Shown: positions 19,232 to 29,062, counted from the stretch's first letter. The stretch is DNA of 64,000 nt from Flavobacterium succinicans LMG 10402 (GCF_000611675.1 NZ_JATV01000008.1:124001-188000); one strand, 5' to 3'. The notes: a model not told the origin generated them from the letters alone. A program made the numbers and translations.

Positions 19232-19242
19232 TTCGTTATAAG

Positions 19243-19557
19243 ATGATAAAGCTAAAAATAAAATCAGGAGATATCGTAAGAGTAATTGCTGGTGACCATA
19301 AAGGTGAAGAAGGTAAAGTATTACGTGTTTACCGTGAGAAAAACAAAGCAATTGTTGAAGGTGTAAACATGGTTTCTAAACATACGAAACCTAGTGCAAA
19401 AAACCCTCAAGGTGGTATTGTAAAAAAGGAAGCTTCTATACAAATTTCTAACATAGCACTTATAGATCCTAAAACAAAGGAAACTACAAGAGTTGGTATT
19501 AGAGTAGAAGGAGATAAGAAAGTAAGATTTTCAAAAAAATCTAATCAAGTACTATAG
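19243..19557 (+). CDS. rplX: 50S ribosomal protein L24
   Basis: L24 starts 50S assembly and has a KOW motif. The 104-aa protein has the KOW segment [20 protein letters not shown] (about residues 7-26) and the [20 protein letters not shown] region. It ends two bases before rplE. Confidence 0.97.
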   Translation: MIKLKIKSGDIVRVIAGDHKGEEGKVLRVYREKNKAIVEGVNMVSKHTKPSAKNPQGGIVKKEASIQISNIALIDPKTKETTRVGIRVEGDKKVRFSKKSNQVL

Positions 19558-19559
19558 TA

Positions 19560-20111
19560 ATGGCATATATACCTAGACTAAAAGAAGAATATAAGAGCAG
19601 AGTAATTGCTGCTCTTAAAGAAGAGTTCGGTTACTCAAACGTAATGGAAGTTCCAAAATTGGAAAAAATTGTTTTGAGTAAAGGAGTTGGTGCAGCAGTA
19701 TCTGATAAAAAACTAATTGACTATGCAGTTGAGGAGTTAACAAAGATTACTGGACAGAAAGCGATAGCTACTATTTCTAAAAAAGACGTTGCGTCTTTTA
19801 AACTTAGAAAAGGAATGCCAATTGGTGCAAAAGTGACTTTACGTGGTGAAAGAATGTATGAGTTTTTAGATAGACTTATTACTTCATCTTTACCTCGTGT
19901 TAGAGATTTCAGCGGAATCAAAGCTACTGGTTTTGATGGAAGAGGAAATTATAACTTAGGTGTTTTAGAGCAAATCATTTTCCCTGAAATTGATATTGAT
20001 AAAGTAAACAAAATATCTGGTATGGATATTACCTTTGTTACTTCTGCTAAAACAGATAAAGAAGCAAAGTCATTGTTGGCTGAATTAGGTTTACCTTTTA
20101 AAAAGAATTAA
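19560..20111 (+). CDS. rplE: 50S ribosomal protein L5
   Basis: L5 binds 5S rRNA and contacts the P-site tRNA. The 183-aa protein begins [16 protein letters not shown], and has the signature [36 protein letters not shown] and [10 protein letters not shown]. The gap to rpsN is 3 bases. Confidence 0.98.
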   Translation: MAYIPRLKEEYKSRVIAALKEEFGYSNVMEVPKLEKIVLSKGVGAAVSDKKLIDYAVEELTKITGQKAIATISKKDVASFKLRKGMPIGAKVTLRGERMYEFLDRLITSSLPRVRDFSGIKATGFDGRGNYNLGVLEQIIFPEIDIDKVNKISGMDITFVTSAKTDKEAKSLLAELGLPFKKN

Positions 20112-20114
20112 GAT

Positions 20115-20384
20115 ATGGCTAAAGAATCAATGAAAGCCCGTGAGGTGAAAAGAGAAAAAACGGTAGCAAAGTATGCTGAGAAAAGAAAAGCTTTGATAGA
20201 AGCTGGAGATTTCGTAGGTTTGCAGAAATTACCGAAAAATGCTTCTCCAGTTCGTTTGCATAATCGTTGCAAATTGACAGGTAGACCAAGAGGGTATATG
20301 CGTCAATTCGGTATTTCACGTGTTACATTCCGTGAAATGGCTAACAATGGATTGATACCAGGTGTTAAAAAAGCATCTTGGTAG
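20115..20384 (+). CDS. rpsN: 30S ribosomal protein S14, zinc-free type
   Basis: S14 is a 30S head protein. This is the 89-aa form: it begins [14 protein letters not shown], ends [21 protein letters not shown] and has the signature [20 protein letters not shown]. It lacks the two CxxC pairs of the short zinc-binding form, so it should not need zinc. It is the last gene before an intrinsic terminator and a 108-base gap. Confidence 0.98.
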   Translation: MAKESMKAREVKREKTVAKYAEKRKALIEAGDFVGLQKLPKNASPVRLHNRCKLTGRPRGYMRQFGISRVTFREMANNGLIPGVKKASW

Positions 20385-20396
20385 AAAAATAATATT

Positions 20397-20425
20397 CAGA
20401 CGTGAGTAATCACGTCTGTTTTTTT
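20397..20425 (+). terminator. Intrinsic terminator/attenuator inside the spc cluster
   Basis: CAGACGTGA (20397-20405), loop GTAA, TCACGTCTG (20410-20418) and seven T's make a textbook rho-independent terminator, 12 bases after the rpsN stop and 68 bases before rpsH. All genes on both sides run in the same direction. I find no convincing promoter between it and rpsH, so partial read-through (attenuation) is the likely outcome. Confidence 0.85.
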
Positions 20426-20492
20426 CACATTTATAAACTGGTTTCAGGTTCGTTTAAGTTTATTCGAAAACCGTTACCGCAAATTAATACAT

Positions 20493-20891
20493 ATGTATAC
20501 AGATCCGATTGCAGATTATTTGACGAGAGTTAGAAACGCTGTGGCTGCAAACCACAAAGTTGTTGAAATTCCCGCTTCTAATCTAAAAAAAGAAATAACT
20601 AAGATCTTATTTGATCAAGGTTATATCTTAAGTTACAAATTTGAAGACAACTCTGTTCAGGGTTCTATCAAAATTGCTTTAAAGTACGATAAAGTTACTA
20701 AAGAGCCTGTAATTAAAGATATCCAAAGAATTAGTAAACCAGGTTTACGTAAATACGCAGGTGCTTCTAAATTGCCGAGAATCCTTAATGGATTAGGTAT
20801 TGCGATTGTTTCTACATCAAAAGGATTGATGACTGGAAAACAAGCTAAGCAATTGAATGTTGGAGGAGAAGTAATTTGTTACGTATACTAA
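20493..20891 (+). CDS. rpsH: 30S ribosomal protein S8
   Basis: S8 binds the central domain of 16S rRNA and in E. coli represses the spc operon. The 132-aa protein begins MYTDPIADYLTRVRNA and contains PRILNGLGIAIVSTSKGLMT and GGEVICYVY, as expected. It is the first gene after the mid-cluster terminator, so the long leader ahead of it is a plausible control site. Confidence 0.98.
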   Translation: MYTDPIADYLTRVRNAVAANHKVVEIPASNLKKEITKILFDQGYILSYKFEDNSVQGSIKIALKYDKVTKEPVIKDIQRISKPGLRKYAGASKLPRILNGLGIAIVSTSKGLMTGKQAKQLNVGGEVICYVY

Positions 20892-20909
20892 TTTTAAAGT
20901 CTAGATAAG

Positions 20910-21452
20910 ATGTCAAGAATAGGTAAAAGCCCAGTAACTATACCTGCTGGAGTAACTGTTACAGTTGCTGATGGTGTAATTACAGTAAAAGGAAAGAACG
21001 GTCAATTGACACAGGAGTTTTCGGACGTAACTGTGACTGTTGAAGGAGATCAAGTTCAAGTAGAAAGATCTTCTGATCATAAAAACCAAAGAGCAAAACA
21101 TGGTTTATATCGCTCATTAATCAATAACATGATTGTTGGTGTAAACGAAGGTTTTACAAAATCTTTAGAGTTGGTTGGAGTTGGTTATAGAGCTTCAAAT
21201 CAAGGTCAAAAACTAGATTTAGCTTTAGGTTTTTCTCATAATATTATTTTGGAAATCGCACCAGAGGTTACTTTGGAAACTATTTCTGAAAAAGGAAAGA
21301 ACCCAATTGTTAAGTTAACTTCTTTTGATAAACAACTTTTAGGACAAGTTGCTGCCAAAATTAGAGGTTTCCGTAAACCAGAACCTTACAAAGGTAAAGG
21401 GGTTAAATTTGTAGGTGAAGTATTAAGAAGAAAAGCAGGTAAATCAGCTTAA
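20910..21452 (+). CDS. rplF: 50S ribosomal protein L6
   Basis: L6 lies near the factor-binding site of the 50S subunit. The 180-aa protein begins [17 protein letters not shown] and has the two L6 repeats. The C-terminal signature is [19 protein letters not shown]. The length fits the family; the gap to rpsH is 18 bases. Confidence 0.98.
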   Translation: MSRIGKSPVTIPAGVTVTVADGVITVKGKNGQLTQEFSDVTVTVEGDQVQVERSSDHKNQRAKHGLYRSLINNMIVGVNEGFTKSLELVGVGYRASNQGQKLDLALGFSHNIILEIAPEVTLETISEKGKNPIVKLTSFDKQLLGQVAAKIRGFRKPEPYKGKGVKFVGEVLRRKAGKSA

Positions 21453-21463
21453 AAAATAAGATT

Positions 21464-21814
21464 ATGTCATTAACAAAACCTGAAAGAAGACAGAGAATTA
21501 GATTCAGAATTAGAAAAACGATTAGTGGTGTTGCTGCTAAACCAAGACTTTCTGTTTTTAGAAGTAACAAAGAAATTTATGCTCAATTAATTGATGATGT
21601 AAACGGAGTTACTTTATTAGCTGCCTCTTCAAGAGAAAAAGAAATAGGAAAAGGTACGAACATTGAAGTGGCTACTGCAGTTGGTAAATTAGTTGCAGAG
21701 AAAGCTTTGAAAGCTGGTATTGAAACGGTAACTTTCGATAGAGGAGGTTATTTATATCATGGTCGTATTAAATCATTAGCGGAAGGCGCAAGAGCGGCTG
21801 GGCTTAAATTCTAA
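21464..21814 (+). CDS. rplR: 50S ribosomal protein L18
   Basis: L18 binds 5S rRNA with L5. The 116-aa protein begins [18 protein letters not shown] and contains [20 protein letters not shown] and ends [26 protein letters not shown] (signature [17 protein letters not shown]). It has the normal length and spacing. Confidence 0.98.
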   Translation: MSLTKPERRQRIRFRIRKTISGVAAKPRLSVFRSNKEIYAQLIDDVNGVTLLAASSREKEIGKGTNIEVATAVGKLVAEKALKAGIETVTFDRGGYLYHGRIKSLAEGARAAGLKF

Positions 21815-21820
21815 TATAGT

Positions 21821-22345
21821 ATGTCTAATAAGTACAAGAATATAGAGTTAGTAAAACCAAGTGGTTTAGAATTAAAAGATCGTTTGGTAAGTGTAAATCG
21901 TGTTACTAAAGTTACAAAAGGGGGTAGAGCTTTTGGTTTTTCTGCTATTGTAGTGGTTGGTGATGAAAACGGAGTAGTTGGTCACGGATTAGGAAAATCA
22001 AAAGATGTTTCTGAAGCTATTGCTAAAGCAGTAGAAGATGCTAAGAAAAATTTGGTTAGAATTCCTTTGAATGGTCAATCTGTTCCTCACGAGCAAAAAG
22101 GTAAATTTGGTGGTGCACGTGTATTTTTAATTCCTGCCTCTCATGGTACTGGAGTTATTGCTGGTGGAGCTGTTCGTTCAGTTCTTGAGTCAGTTGGAAT
22201 TCACGATGTATTGTCAAAATCTCAAGGATCATCAAATCCTCATAATGTTGTTAAAGCAACTTTTGATGCTTTATTACAAATGAGAAGCGCTCACACTGTT
22301 GCAAAACAAAGAGGTGTTTCTTTAGAGAAAGTTTTTAAAGGTTAA
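21821..22345 (+). CDS. rpsE: 30S ribosomal protein S5
   Basis: S5 takes part in decoding accuracy and the mRNA entry channel. The 174-aa protein has a double-stranded RNA-binding-like N-terminal domain ([20 protein letters not shown]) and the C-terminal domain ([19 protein letters not shown]). A spectinomycin-sensitive-type loop appears normal (VTKGGR). Confidence 0.98.
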   Translation: MSNKYKNIELVKPSGLELKDRLVSVNRVTKVTKGGRAFGFSAIVVVGDENGVVGHGLGKSKDVSEAIAKAVEDAKKNLVRIPLNGQSVPHEQKGKFGGARVFLIPASHGTGVIAGGAVRSVLESVGIHDVLSKSQGSSNPHNVVKATFDALLQMRSAHTVAKQRGVSLEKVFKG

Positions 22346-22357
22346 TTCAAGGAAATT

Positions 22358-22540
22358 ATGGCTAAATTATTAGTAAAACAAGTACGTAGCAAAATCAACT
22401 GTCCACTTACTCAAAAGAGAGGATTGGAAGCTTTAGGTTTACGTAAAATGGGACAAGTTGTAGAGCATGATTCAAATCCTGCTATCCTTGGGATGATAAA
22501 TAAAGTTAAACACTTAGTTTCTGTAGAAGAAATTAAATAA
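22358..22540 (+). CDS. rpmD: 50S ribosomal protein L30
   Basis: L30 is a small 50S protein, missing in some bacteria but present here. The 60-aa protein begins [19 protein letters not shown] and contains [20 protein letters not shown], the family core. It sits in the usual place between rpsE and rplO. Confidence 0.97.
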   Translation: MAKLLVKQVRSKINCPLTQKRGLEALGLRKMGQVVEHDSNPAILGMINKVKHLVSVEEIK

Positions 22541-22551
22541 CAAATACTGGT

Positions 22552-23004
22552 ATGAATTTAAGTAATTTACAACCTGCTGAGGGTTCTACACACAATCAAA
22601 ATAAGAGATTAGGTAGAGGTGAAGGTTCTGGTAAAGGTGGTACTTCTGCAAGAGGTCACAAAGGAGCTAAATCTCGTTCTGGTTATTCTAAAAAGATTGG
22701 TTTTGAGGGAGGTCAAATGCCACTTCAAAGACGTGTACCTAAGTTTGGTTTCACAAACATCAATCGTAAAGAATACGAAGGTGTTAATTTAGATACCCTT
22801 CAATTGTTAGTAGATAATGGTATTGTTACAGATGCTGTAGATATGTCAGTTTATGTTGCAAATCGTTTGGCTACTAAGAATGAGATCGTTAAGATTTTAG
22901 GAAGAGGTGAATTGAAGGCGAAATTAAAGGTATCTGCTCACAAATTTACTGCTACTGCAAAAGCGGCTATTGAAGCTGCTGGAGGTGAAGCTGTAACATT
23001 ATAA
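22552..23004 (+). CDS. rplO: 50S ribosomal protein L15
   Basis: L15 is a late 50S assembly protein. The 150-aa protein begins MNLSNLQPAEGSTHNQNK, followed by the Gly/Arg/Lys-rich extension (RLGRGEGSGKGGTSARGHKG) and the FEGGQMPLQRRVPKFGF signature. It is followed after 13 bases by secY. Confidence 0.98.
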   Translation: MNLSNLQPAEGSTHNQNKRLGRGEGSGKGGTSARGHKGAKSRSGYSKKIGFEGGQMPLQRRVPKFGFTNINRKEYEGVNLDTLQLLVDNGIVTDAVDMSVYVANRLATKNEIVKILGRGELKAKLKVSAHKFTATAKAAIEAAGGEAVTL

Positions 23005-23017
23005 TTTTTCAACTCAT

Positions 23018-24364
23018 ATGAAGAAATTTTTTGAATCATTAAGTAATGTTTGGAAGATTGAGGAACTAAAAAACAGAATTCTTATTACACTAGGACTTCT
23101 TTTAGTTTATCGTTTTGGTGCACACGTTACATTGCCTGGTATTGATGCAACTCAATTAACAGGTTTAGCTGGTCAGACAAAAGAAGGTATCGGATCGATA
23201 TTGGATATGTTTACTGGTGGTGCATTCTCTAAGGCATCAGTTTTTGCTTTAGGTATTATGCCTTATATTTCAGCATCTATTGTGGTACAGTTAATGGGAA
23301 TTGCTATTCCTTATTTGCAAAAACTACAAAGTGATGGGGAAAGTGGCAGAAAAAAAATCAATCAGATTACGCGTTGGTTGACTATTGCTATTACCTTAGT
23401 ACAAGGCCCAACTTATATCTACAATCTTTACAGAACATTACCAAGTAATGCCTTTTTGTTAGGGTTTAATTCTTTTGAATTCTTATTTTCTTCAGTTGTT
23501 ATTCTGGTAACGGGAACAATTTTTGCAATGTGGTTAGGTGAAAAGATCACTGACAAAGGGATTGGAAATGGTATATCGCTTTTAATTATGGTAGGTATCT
23601 TGGCAAGGTTTCCACAAGCCTTTATACAAGAGTTTACTACGAGAGTGACAAACAATAATGGTGGACCGATGCTTTTAGTTATCGAGATAATCATTTGGTT
23701 GTTAGTTATTATTTCTTGTGTATTGCTAGTTATGGCAGTTAGAAAGATACCAGTACAGTATGCTAGACGTACTACATCTGGTGATTTTGAACAAGATATG
23801 ATGGGAGGTAATAGACAGTGGATTCCATTGAAGTTAAATGCTTCTGGTGTAATGCCAATTATTTTTGCGCAAGCCATTATGTTTATTCCTGCTGCAGTAG
23901 CTGGTTTGTCAAAGTCAGAAACTTCACAATCAATTGTTAGTGCTTTTAGTGATATCTTTGGTTTTTGGTATAATTTTGTATTTGCTAGCTTAATTGTTAT
24001 CTTTACATTCTTTTATACTGCAATCACAGTGCCTACTAACAAGATGTCTGATGATTTAAAAAGAAGCGGTGGTTTTATTCCAGGGGTTAGACCTGGGGCT
24101 GAAACATCTGATTATCTTGACAAAGTGATGTCTTTAATAACTTTCCCAGGATCTTTATTTCTTGCTTTAATTGCTGTGTTCCCAGCCATTGTCGTAAGTC
24201 TTATGGATGTACAACAATCATGGGCAATGTTTTTTGGAGGTACTTCATTAATCATTATGGTTGGTGTAGCTATAGACACAATGCAACAAATTAATTCATA
24301 TTTGTTAAATAAACATTATGATGGTTTGATGAAAAGTGGTAAAAACAGAAAAGCAGTAGCTTAA
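23018..24364 (+). CDS. secY: Preprotein translocase subunit SecY
   Basis: SecY is the channel of the Sec translocon in the inner membrane. The 448-aa protein has ten predicted membrane helices. Family motifs include LPGIDATQL near the first periplasmic loop, [26 protein letters not shown] and the C-terminal [16 protein letters not shown] loop used for SecA/ribosome contact. It lies in the usual place between rplO and infA; secE is not in this window. Confidence 0.98.
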   Translation: MKKFFESLSNVWKIEELKNRILITLGLLLVYRFGAHVTLPGIDATQLTGLAGQTKEGIGSILDMFTGGAFSKASVFALGIMPYISASIVVQLMGIAIPYLQKLQSDGESGRKKINQITRWLTIAITLVQGPTYIYNLYRTLPSNAFLLGFNSFEFLFSSVVILVTGTIFAMWLGEKITDKGIGNGISLLIMVGILARFPQAFIQEFTTRVTNNNGGPMLLVIEIIIWLLVIISCVLLVMAVRKIPVQYARRTTSGDFEQDMMGGNRQWIPLKLNASGVMPIIFAQAIMFIPAAVAGLSKSETSQSIVSAFSDIFGFWYNFVFASLIVIFTFFYTAITVPTNKMSDDLKRSGGFIPGVRPGAETSDYLDKVMSLITFPGSLFLALIAVFPAIVVSLMDVQQSWAMFFGGTSLIIMVGVAIDTMQQINSYLLNKHYDGLMKSGKNRKAVA

Positions 24365-24368
24365 TTTT

Positions 24369-24584
24369 ATGGCAAAACAATCAGCAATAGAACAAGACGG
24401 ATCAATTATTGAAGCATTGTCAAATGCTATGTTCCGAGTAGAGTTAGAAAATGGACATATTGTAATTGCTCATATATCTGGAAAAATGCGTATGCATTAC
24501 ATCAAATTATTACCTGGTGATAAAGTGAAACTAGAAATGAGCCCTTATGATTTGTCAAAAGCAAGAATTACTTATAGATATTAA
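24369..24584 (+). CDS. infA: Translation initiation factor IF-1
   Basis: IF-1 binds the 30S A-site during initiation. The 71-aa OB-fold protein begins [20 protein letters not shown], contains [20 protein letters not shown] and ends [11 protein letters not shown], as in other IF-1 proteins. The gap to secY is 4 bases. Confidence 0.98.
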   Translation: MAKQSAIEQDGSIIEALSNAMFRVELENGHIVIAHISGKMRMHYIKLLPGDKVKLEMSPYDLSKARITYRY

Positions 24585-24595
24585 AGATATTCAAA

Positions 24596-24712
24596 ATGAA
24601 AGTAAGAGCATCAGTTAAAAAAAGAAGCGCCGAGTGCATTATTGTGCGTAGAAAAGGCAGATTATACGTAATCAACAAAAAGAATCCTAGATTTAAACAA
24701 AGACAAGGATAA
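24596..24712 (+). CDS. rpmJ: 50S ribosomal protein L36, zinc-ligand-poor type
   Basis: This 38-residue gene begins [20 protein letters not shown] and ends RFKQRQG. The alignment with zinc-ribbon L36 is clear ([18 protein letters not shown]). Of the four zinc ligands, only one cysteine (in SAEC) remains; the first Cys is Ser, the third is Asn and the His is Phe. It therefore belongs to the zinc-independent (C-minus) type known for several ribosomal proteins. It lies 11 bases after infA and two before rpsM, the standard place. Confidence 0.95.
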
Positions 24713-24714
24713 TT

Positions 24715-25089
24715 ATGGCAAGAATAGCAGGGGTAGATATCCCAAAAAACAAGAGAGGTGTTATAGCACTTACCTATATCTTCGGATTAGGAAAAAGTAG
24801 AGCAATTGAGATTTTAGAGAAAGCTCAAGTAAGCCAAGATAAAAAAGTTCAAGAGTGGAATGATGATGAGATCGGTGCAATTCGTGAAGCCGTTTCAGCT
24901 TTTAAAATTGAAGGAGAATTACGTTCTGAAGTATCTTTAAACATCAAACGTTTGATGGATATTGGTTGTTACAGAGGTATTCGTCATAGAACTGGTCTTC
25001 CATTAAGAGGGCAAAGAACTAAAAACAACTCTAGAACTAGAAAAGGTAAAAGAAAAACTGTTGCGAACAAGAAAAAAGCAACTAAATAA
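24715..25089 (+). CDS. rpsM: 30S ribosomal protein S13
   Basis: S13 forms inter-subunit bridges in the 30S head. The 124-aa protein begins [20 protein letters not shown] and contains [20 protein letters not shown], the signature near the C terminus, followed by a basic tail. It starts the alpha cluster (rpsM-rpsK-rpsD-rpoA-rplQ). Confidence 0.98.
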   Translation: MARIAGVDIPKNKRGVIALTYIFGLGKSRAIEILEKAQVSQDKKVQEWNDDEIGAIREAVSAFKIEGELRSEVSLNIKRLMDIGCYRGIRHRTGLPLRGQRTKNNSRTRKGKRKTVANKKKATK

Positions 25090-25097
25090 TAAGTAAT

Positions 25098-25481
25098 ATG
25101 GCTAAAGCAACTGCAAAAAAACGTAAAGTTATCGTTGAATCAACGGGAGAGGCTCATATTTCTGCTACCTTCAATAACATCATTATTTCGTTAACAAACA
25201 AAAAAGGTGAAGTTATTTCTTGGTCTTCAGCTGGTAAAATGGGCTTTAGAGGTTCTAAAAAGAATACTCCATATGCAGCTCAAATGGCAGCAGAAGATTG
25301 TAGTAAAGTAGCTCTTGAGGCTGGTCTTAAAAAAGTAAAAGTATATGTTAAAGGACCTGGAAATGGACGTGAGTCTGCTATTCGTTCTTTGCATAATGGT
25401 GGAATTGAGGTTACTGAAATCATTGATGTAACGCCAATGCCTCATAATGGATGTCGTCCTCCTAAAAGACGTAGAGTTTAA
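25098..25481 (+). CDS. rpsK: 30S ribosomal protein S11
   Basis: S11 lies on the 30S platform near the Shine-Dalgarno helix. The 127-aa protein has [40 protein letters not shown] and the conserved end [16 protein letters not shown]. The S11/S18/S21 region is reported to hide the anti-SD sequence in Flavobacterium, which fits the absence of Shine-Dalgarno motifs throughout this window. Confidence 0.98.
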   Translation: MAKATAKKRKVIVESTGEAHISATFNNIIISLTNKKGEVISWSSAGKMGFRGSKKNTPYAAQMAAEDCSKVALEAGLKKVKVYVKGPGNGRESAIRSLHNGGIEVTEIIDVTPMPHNGCRPPKRRRV

Positions 25482-25509
25482 TACTCAAAATTTATTTATA
25501 GTATAACCT

Positions 25510-25561
25510 AGATAGAAAATAGATTATCGAAGGATAAGACCTGAATTCATAATCTCTATCT
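25510..25561 (+). promoter_or_regulatory. Imperfect hairpin ahead of rpsD, candidate leader
   Basis: AGATAG (25510-25515) can pair with CTATCT (25556-25561), and AGATTAT (25521-25527) with ATAATCT (25549-25555), leaving an AAAAT bulge and a 21-base loop. It fills the 93-base rpsK-rpsD gap, which is unusually long for this cluster. S4 represses its own synthesis in E. coli and B. subtilis, so a control role is possible but not shown. Confidence 0.4.
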
Positions 25562-25574
25562 TAATCAAATTAAA

Positions 25575-26180
25575 ATGGCAAGATATACTGGTCCAAGCAC
25601 AAGAATCGCTCGTAAATTTGGCGAAGCAATTTTCGGAGATGATAAAGCTTTCGAAAAAAGAAATTACCCTCCTGGACAACACGGGATGGCTAAAAAAAGA
25701 GGAAAAAAATCTGAGTATGCTGTTCAGTTAATGGAAAAGCAAAAAGCTAAATATTCTTACGGAATTTTAGAAAAACAATTCAGAAATTTATTTGAAAAAG
25801 CATCAGCGACTAAAGGTGTTACTGGTGAAGTTTTATTACAATTATGTGAGGCAAGATTAGACAATGTTGTTTTTAGAATGGGTATTGCTCCTTCTAGAAG
25901 AGGTGCTCGTCAAATCGTATCACACAGACACATTACTGTTAATGGTGAAGTGGTTAATATTCCTTCTTACCACCTTAAGCCTGGTGATAAAGTTGCTGTT
26001 CGTGAAAAGTCTAAATCATTAGAAGCTATCGAACGTTCTTTGTCTAATTCAAGTCATGTTTATGAATGGATTACTTGGAATAATGATCTTAAAGAAGGAA
26101 CTTTTGTTTCTGTACCTGCAAGACTTCAGATTCCTGAAAACATTAAAGAACAATTAATCGTAGAGTTGTACAACAAATAA
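25575..26180 (+). CDS. rpsD: 30S ribosomal protein S4
   Basis: S4 starts 30S assembly and contributes to decoding accuracy. The 201-aa protein begins [17 protein letters not shown], has the S4 RNA-binding domain ([33 protein letters not shown], signature [13 protein letters not shown]) and ends IVELYNK. No zinc-binding cysteines are seen in the N-terminal part. It follows a long gap with a possible regulatory hairpin. Confidence 0.98.
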   Translation: MARYTGPSTRIARKFGEAIFGDDKAFEKRNYPPGQHGMAKKRGKKSEYAVQLMEKQKAKYSYGILEKQFRNLFEKASATKGVTGEVLLQLCEARLDNVVFRMGIAPSRRGARQIVSHRHITVNGEVVNIPSYHLKPGDKVAVREKSKSLEAIERSLSNSSHVYEWITWNNDLKEGTFVSVPARLQIPENIKEQLIVELYNK

Positions 26181-26201
26181 TAATTGACTTAGTCGAAATT
26201 T

Positions 26202-27194
26202 ATGGCAATATTTAATTTTCAGAAGCCCGATAAAGTTATCATGATCGATTCAACCGATTTTGAAGGTAAATTTGAATTTAGACCTTTAGAACCTGGATAT
26301 GGATTGACTGTTGGTAATGCACTTAGAAGAGTTTTGCTTTCAGCATTAGAAGGATATGCAATAACGTCTGTTCGTATCGAAGGTGTAGATCATGAGTTTT
26401 CCACTATTTCAGGAGTTGTTGAAGATGTTACCGAAATTATCTTGAATCTTAAGCAAGTACGTTTTAAACGTCAAATTGAGGATATTGATAATGAATCAGT
26501 TACTATTTCTGTTTCAGGTAAAGATCAGTTAACAGCTGGTGATTTTCAAAAATTTATTTCAGGTTTCCAAGTTTTGAATCCAGAACTTGTAATCTGTAAT
26601 TTAGACAGTAAAATCAAATTAAGTTTTGATTTAACTATTGAAAAAGGAAGAGGTTATGTTCCTGCAGAAGAGAACAAGAAACAAAATGCACCAATTGGTA
26701 CTATTTTTACAGATTCAATTTTTACTCCGGTAAAAAATGTAAAATATGCTATTGAAAACTTCCGTGTTGAGCAAAAAACAGATTACGAAAAATTAGTTTT
26801 TGAAATTAAAACTGATGGTTCTATTAATCCTAAAGATGCTCTTACTGAAGCTGCAAAAGTTTTAATTCACCATTTCATGTTGTTTTCTGATGAAAGAATT
26901 ACACTTGAGGCTGACGAAATTGCACAAACAGAATCGTATGATGAGGAATCATTACACATGAGACAATTGCTTAAAACTAAGCTTGTTGATATGGATTTAT
27001 CTGTTAGAGCTTTAAATTGTTTGAAAGCGGCTGAAGTTGATACACTTGGTGATTTAGTATCTTTTAATAAAAATGACTTAATGAAATTCCGTAATTTCGG
27101 TAAGAAATCTTTAACTGAACTTGATGAGTTAGTAGCAGTTAAGAATCTTACTTTCGGCATGGATTTAGCAAAATACAAACTAGATAAAGAGTAA
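26202..27194 (+). CDS. rpoA: RNA polymerase alpha subunit
   Basis: Alpha starts assembly of the polymerase core and its C-terminal domain touches promoters and activators. The 330-aa protein has an N-terminal dimerisation domain ([20 protein letters not shown], about 25-45; [18 protein letters not shown]) and a C-terminal domain from about residue 250 ([33 protein letters not shown]). The arginine corresponding to R265 of E. coli is present in SVRALNCL. It is in its normal place between rpsD and rplQ. Confidence 0.98.
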   Translation: MAIFNFQKPDKVIMIDSTDFEGKFEFRPLEPGYGLTVGNALRRVLLSALEGYAITSVRIEGVDHEFSTISGVVEDVTEIILNLKQVRFKRQIEDIDNESVTISVSGKDQLTAGDFQKFISGFQVLNPELVICNLDSKIKLSFDLTIEKGRGYVPAEENKKQNAPIGTIFTDSIFTPVKNVKYAIENFRVEQKTDYEKLVFEIKTDGSINPKDALTEAAKVLIHHFMLFSDERITLEADEIAQTESYDEESLHMRQLLKTKLVDMDLSVRALNCLKAAEVDTLGDLVSFNKNDLMKFRNFGKKSLTELDELVAVKNLTFGMDLAKYKLDKE

Positions 27195-27196
27195 TC

Positions 27197-27220
27197 TAAT
27201 CCACCTTATAGGTGTGATTA
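27197..27220 (+). other. Short hairpin between rpoA and rplQ
   Basis: TAATC/GATTA and CACCT/AGGTG form a 10-bp stem with one bulged T and a TAT loop (27197-27220), three bases after the rpoA stop. No T-run follows, so it is not a terminator; it may protect or separate the rpoA message. Confidence 0.35.
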
Positions 27221-27233
27221 AATTTATAAAGCA

Positions 27234-27722
27234 ATGAGACACGGAAAAAAATTCAATCACTTAAGCAGACAGACTGCACATAGAAAATCTATGTTAGCTA
27301 ATATGGCTTGTTCTCTTATTGAGCACAAACGTATTAATACTACTGTTGCTAAAGCTAAAGCGTTAAAACAATTTGTTGAGCCGCTTATAACAAAATCTAA
27401 AGCTGATACTACACACAATCGTCGTATCGTTTTTTCTTATTTACGTAGCAAGTATGCTGTAACTGACTTGTTCAGAGATGTTGCTGCTAAAGTTGGTGAC
27501 CGTCCAGGTGGTTATACTCGTATTATTAAAGTTGGAAATCGTTTAGGAGATAATGCTGATATGGCAATGATCGAATTAGTTGATTTTAACGAACTTTACA
27601 ACGGAGGTAAAAAAGAAGTTAAAAAAGCAAAAAGCCGTCGTGGTGGTAAAGCTAAGAAATCAGAAGAAGCTGCTGAAGCTCCTGCTGATGCTGCTGAACC
27701 AACAGCTGAGGCAGCTGAATAA
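27234..27722 (+). CDS. rplQ: 50S ribosomal protein L17 with Ala/Glu-rich tail
   Basis: L17 lies near the tunnel exit. The 162-aa protein has the normal core in its first ~118 residues ([39 protein letters not shown]). A ~45-residue tail follows, first basic ([13 protein letters not shown]) and then rich in Ala, Glu and Pro. E. coli L17 is 127 aa and lacks it; such tails are usual in Bacteroidota. It closes the ribosomal block and is followed by a strong terminator. Confidence 0.97.
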   Translation: MRHGKKFNHLSRQTAHRKSMLANMACSLIEHKRINTTVAKAKALKQFVEPLITKSKADTTHNRRIVFSYLRSKYAVTDLFRDVAAKVGDRPGGYTRIIKVGNRLGDNADMAMIELVDFNELYNGGKKEVKKAKSRRGGKAKKSEEAAEAPADAAEPTAEAAE

Positions 27723-27750
27723 TTATGAAAGTAATTTTTCAATAGAAAAT

Positions 27751-27786
27751 AAGGATAAGCTATTTATAGTTTATCCTTTTTTTTTG
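27751..27786 (+). terminator. Terminator of the ribosomal-protein block
   Basis: A 13-bp stem (27751-27763 with 27766-27778, one G-T pair, two-base loop) is followed by eight or more T's, 28 bases after the rplQ stop. Confidence 0.88.
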
Positions 27787-27828
27787 GTTTTATGCATCTC
27801 ATTTTTTATTTACTTATTGTAGATATAA

Positions 27829-27860
27829 ATTGTTTTGCCTTCTTTTAAAATTTAAATTTG
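27829..27860 (+). promoter_or_regulatory. Probable carA promoter
   Basis: TAAATTTG (27853-27860) matches TAnnTTTG; ATTG (27829-27832) lies 20 bases upstream as a near-match to the -33 TTTG. The start would be about 15 bases before the carA ATG. Confidence 0.5.
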
Positions 27861-27878
27861 CAAAATTTTTAACTACTT

Positions 27879-28976
27879 ATGAAATATACAACAAGACAAC
27901 AAGCTCTTCTTTTACTTAGTGATGGTACCATTTTTCATGGAAAATCTATTGGCCTTAGCGGTGTCGCTTTTGGTGAAGTTTGTTTTAATACAGGAATGAC
28001 TGGCTATCAAGAAATTTTTACTGACCCCTCTTATTTCGGACAATTGATGGTGGCTACTAATGCGCATATTGGTAATTATGGAGTTAATGAAAAAGAAGTG
28101 GAATCAGATGGTATTAAGATTTCTGGTTTGATTTGTAAAAACTTTAGTTTCAATCATTCAAGACCTGATGCTGCTGAAAGCCTTGAGAGTTATTTTAAGA
28201 ATCAAAATTTGATTTGTATTTCAGATGTTGATACTAGAGCTTTGGTGAGCTATATTCGTGAAAATGGTGCTATGAATGCTGTTATTTGTACTGATGACAC
28301 ACCTGTTGATGAATTAAAGAAAACGCTTTCTGAGGTTCCAAACATGAAAGGATTGGAATTGGCTTCTAAAGTTTCGACTAAGGCTCCTTATTATTATGGA
28401 AATGAAAATGCAAAGTATAAGATTTCTGCTTTAGACCTTGGAATTAAGACAAATATTTTACGAAATCTAGCTAAGAGAGATTGCTACATTAAAGTTTTCC
28501 CTTTTGATGCATCCTATCAGGATTTATGCTCTTTTAATCCAGATGGTTTTTTCTTGTCTAATGGCCCTGGAGATCCTGATCCGTTGCATAGTGCAATAGC
28601 AGTAGCAAAACAAATTATTGCTGAGGACAAACCTTTGTTTGGTATTTGTTTAGGTCATCAAGTAATCGCCTTAGCAAATGGTGTTTCGACTTACAAAATG
28701 TTTAACGGTCATAGAGGGATTAATCACCCAGTAACAAATTTAGTTACAGGAAAAGGTGAAATTACTTCGCAAAATCACGGTTTTGCTGTGAATAAAGAGG
28801 AGCTAGAGCTACATCCTGATTTAGAAATTACCCATTTGCATTTAAATGATGGAACCGTTGCTGGAATGAGAATGAAGAGTAAAAACTGTTTTTCTGTTCA
28901 ATATCACCCAGAAGCAAGTCCAGGGCCACATGATTCGTCCTATTTGTTTGATCAATTTATTGCTAATATTGAGTAA
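27879..28976 (+). CDS. carA: Carbamoyl-phosphate synthase small subunit
   Basis: CarA is the glutaminase subunit that feeds ammonia to CarB for carbamoyl phosphate, used in arginine and pyrimidine synthesis. The 365-aa protein has the CPSase small-chain N-terminal domain (GVAFGEVCFNTGMTGYQEI) and a class I glutamine amidotransferase domain with nucleophile Cys257 in FGICLGHQ and the His-Glu pair in QYHPEAS. carB is not in the window. It lies between the ribosomal block and eno, as in other flavobacteria. Confidence 0.97.
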   Translation: MKYTTRQQALLLLSDGTIFHGKSIGLSGVAFGEVCFNTGMTGYQEIFTDPSYFGQLMVATNAHIGNYGVNEKEVESDGIKISGLICKNFSFNHSRPDAAESLESYFKNQNLICISDVDTRALVSYIRENGAMNAVICTDDTPVDELKKTLSEVPNMKGLELASKVSTKAPYYYGNENAKYKISALDLGIKTNILRNLAKRDCYIKVFPFDASYQDLCSFNPDGFFLSNGPGDPDPLHSAIAVAKQIIAEDKPLFGICLGHQVIALANGVSTYKMFNGHRGINHPVTNLVTGKGEITSQNHGFAVNKEELELHPDLEITHLHLNDGTVAGMRMKSKNCFSVQYHPEASPGPHDSSYLFDQFIANIE

Positions 28977-29054
28977 GCTGTAGGCTAAAACGTTATCGTT
29001 AATAAATTATCGAATATAGTAGTTTCTTTATTTAAGATTATCATTTAATTTCTG

Positions 29055-29062
29055 TAATTTTG
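29055..29062 (+). promoter_or_regulatory. Possible -7 box of eno
   Basis: TAATTTTG matches TAnnTTTG, 37 bases before the eno ATG. A -33 TTTG at the expected distance is not seen. Confidence 0.35.

Noticed and set aside
20426..20492. Promoter for rpsH after the mid-cluster terminator
   Set aside because: TAAGTTTA (20455-20462) is only a near-match to TAnnTTTG and no TTTG lies 19-20 bases upstream.
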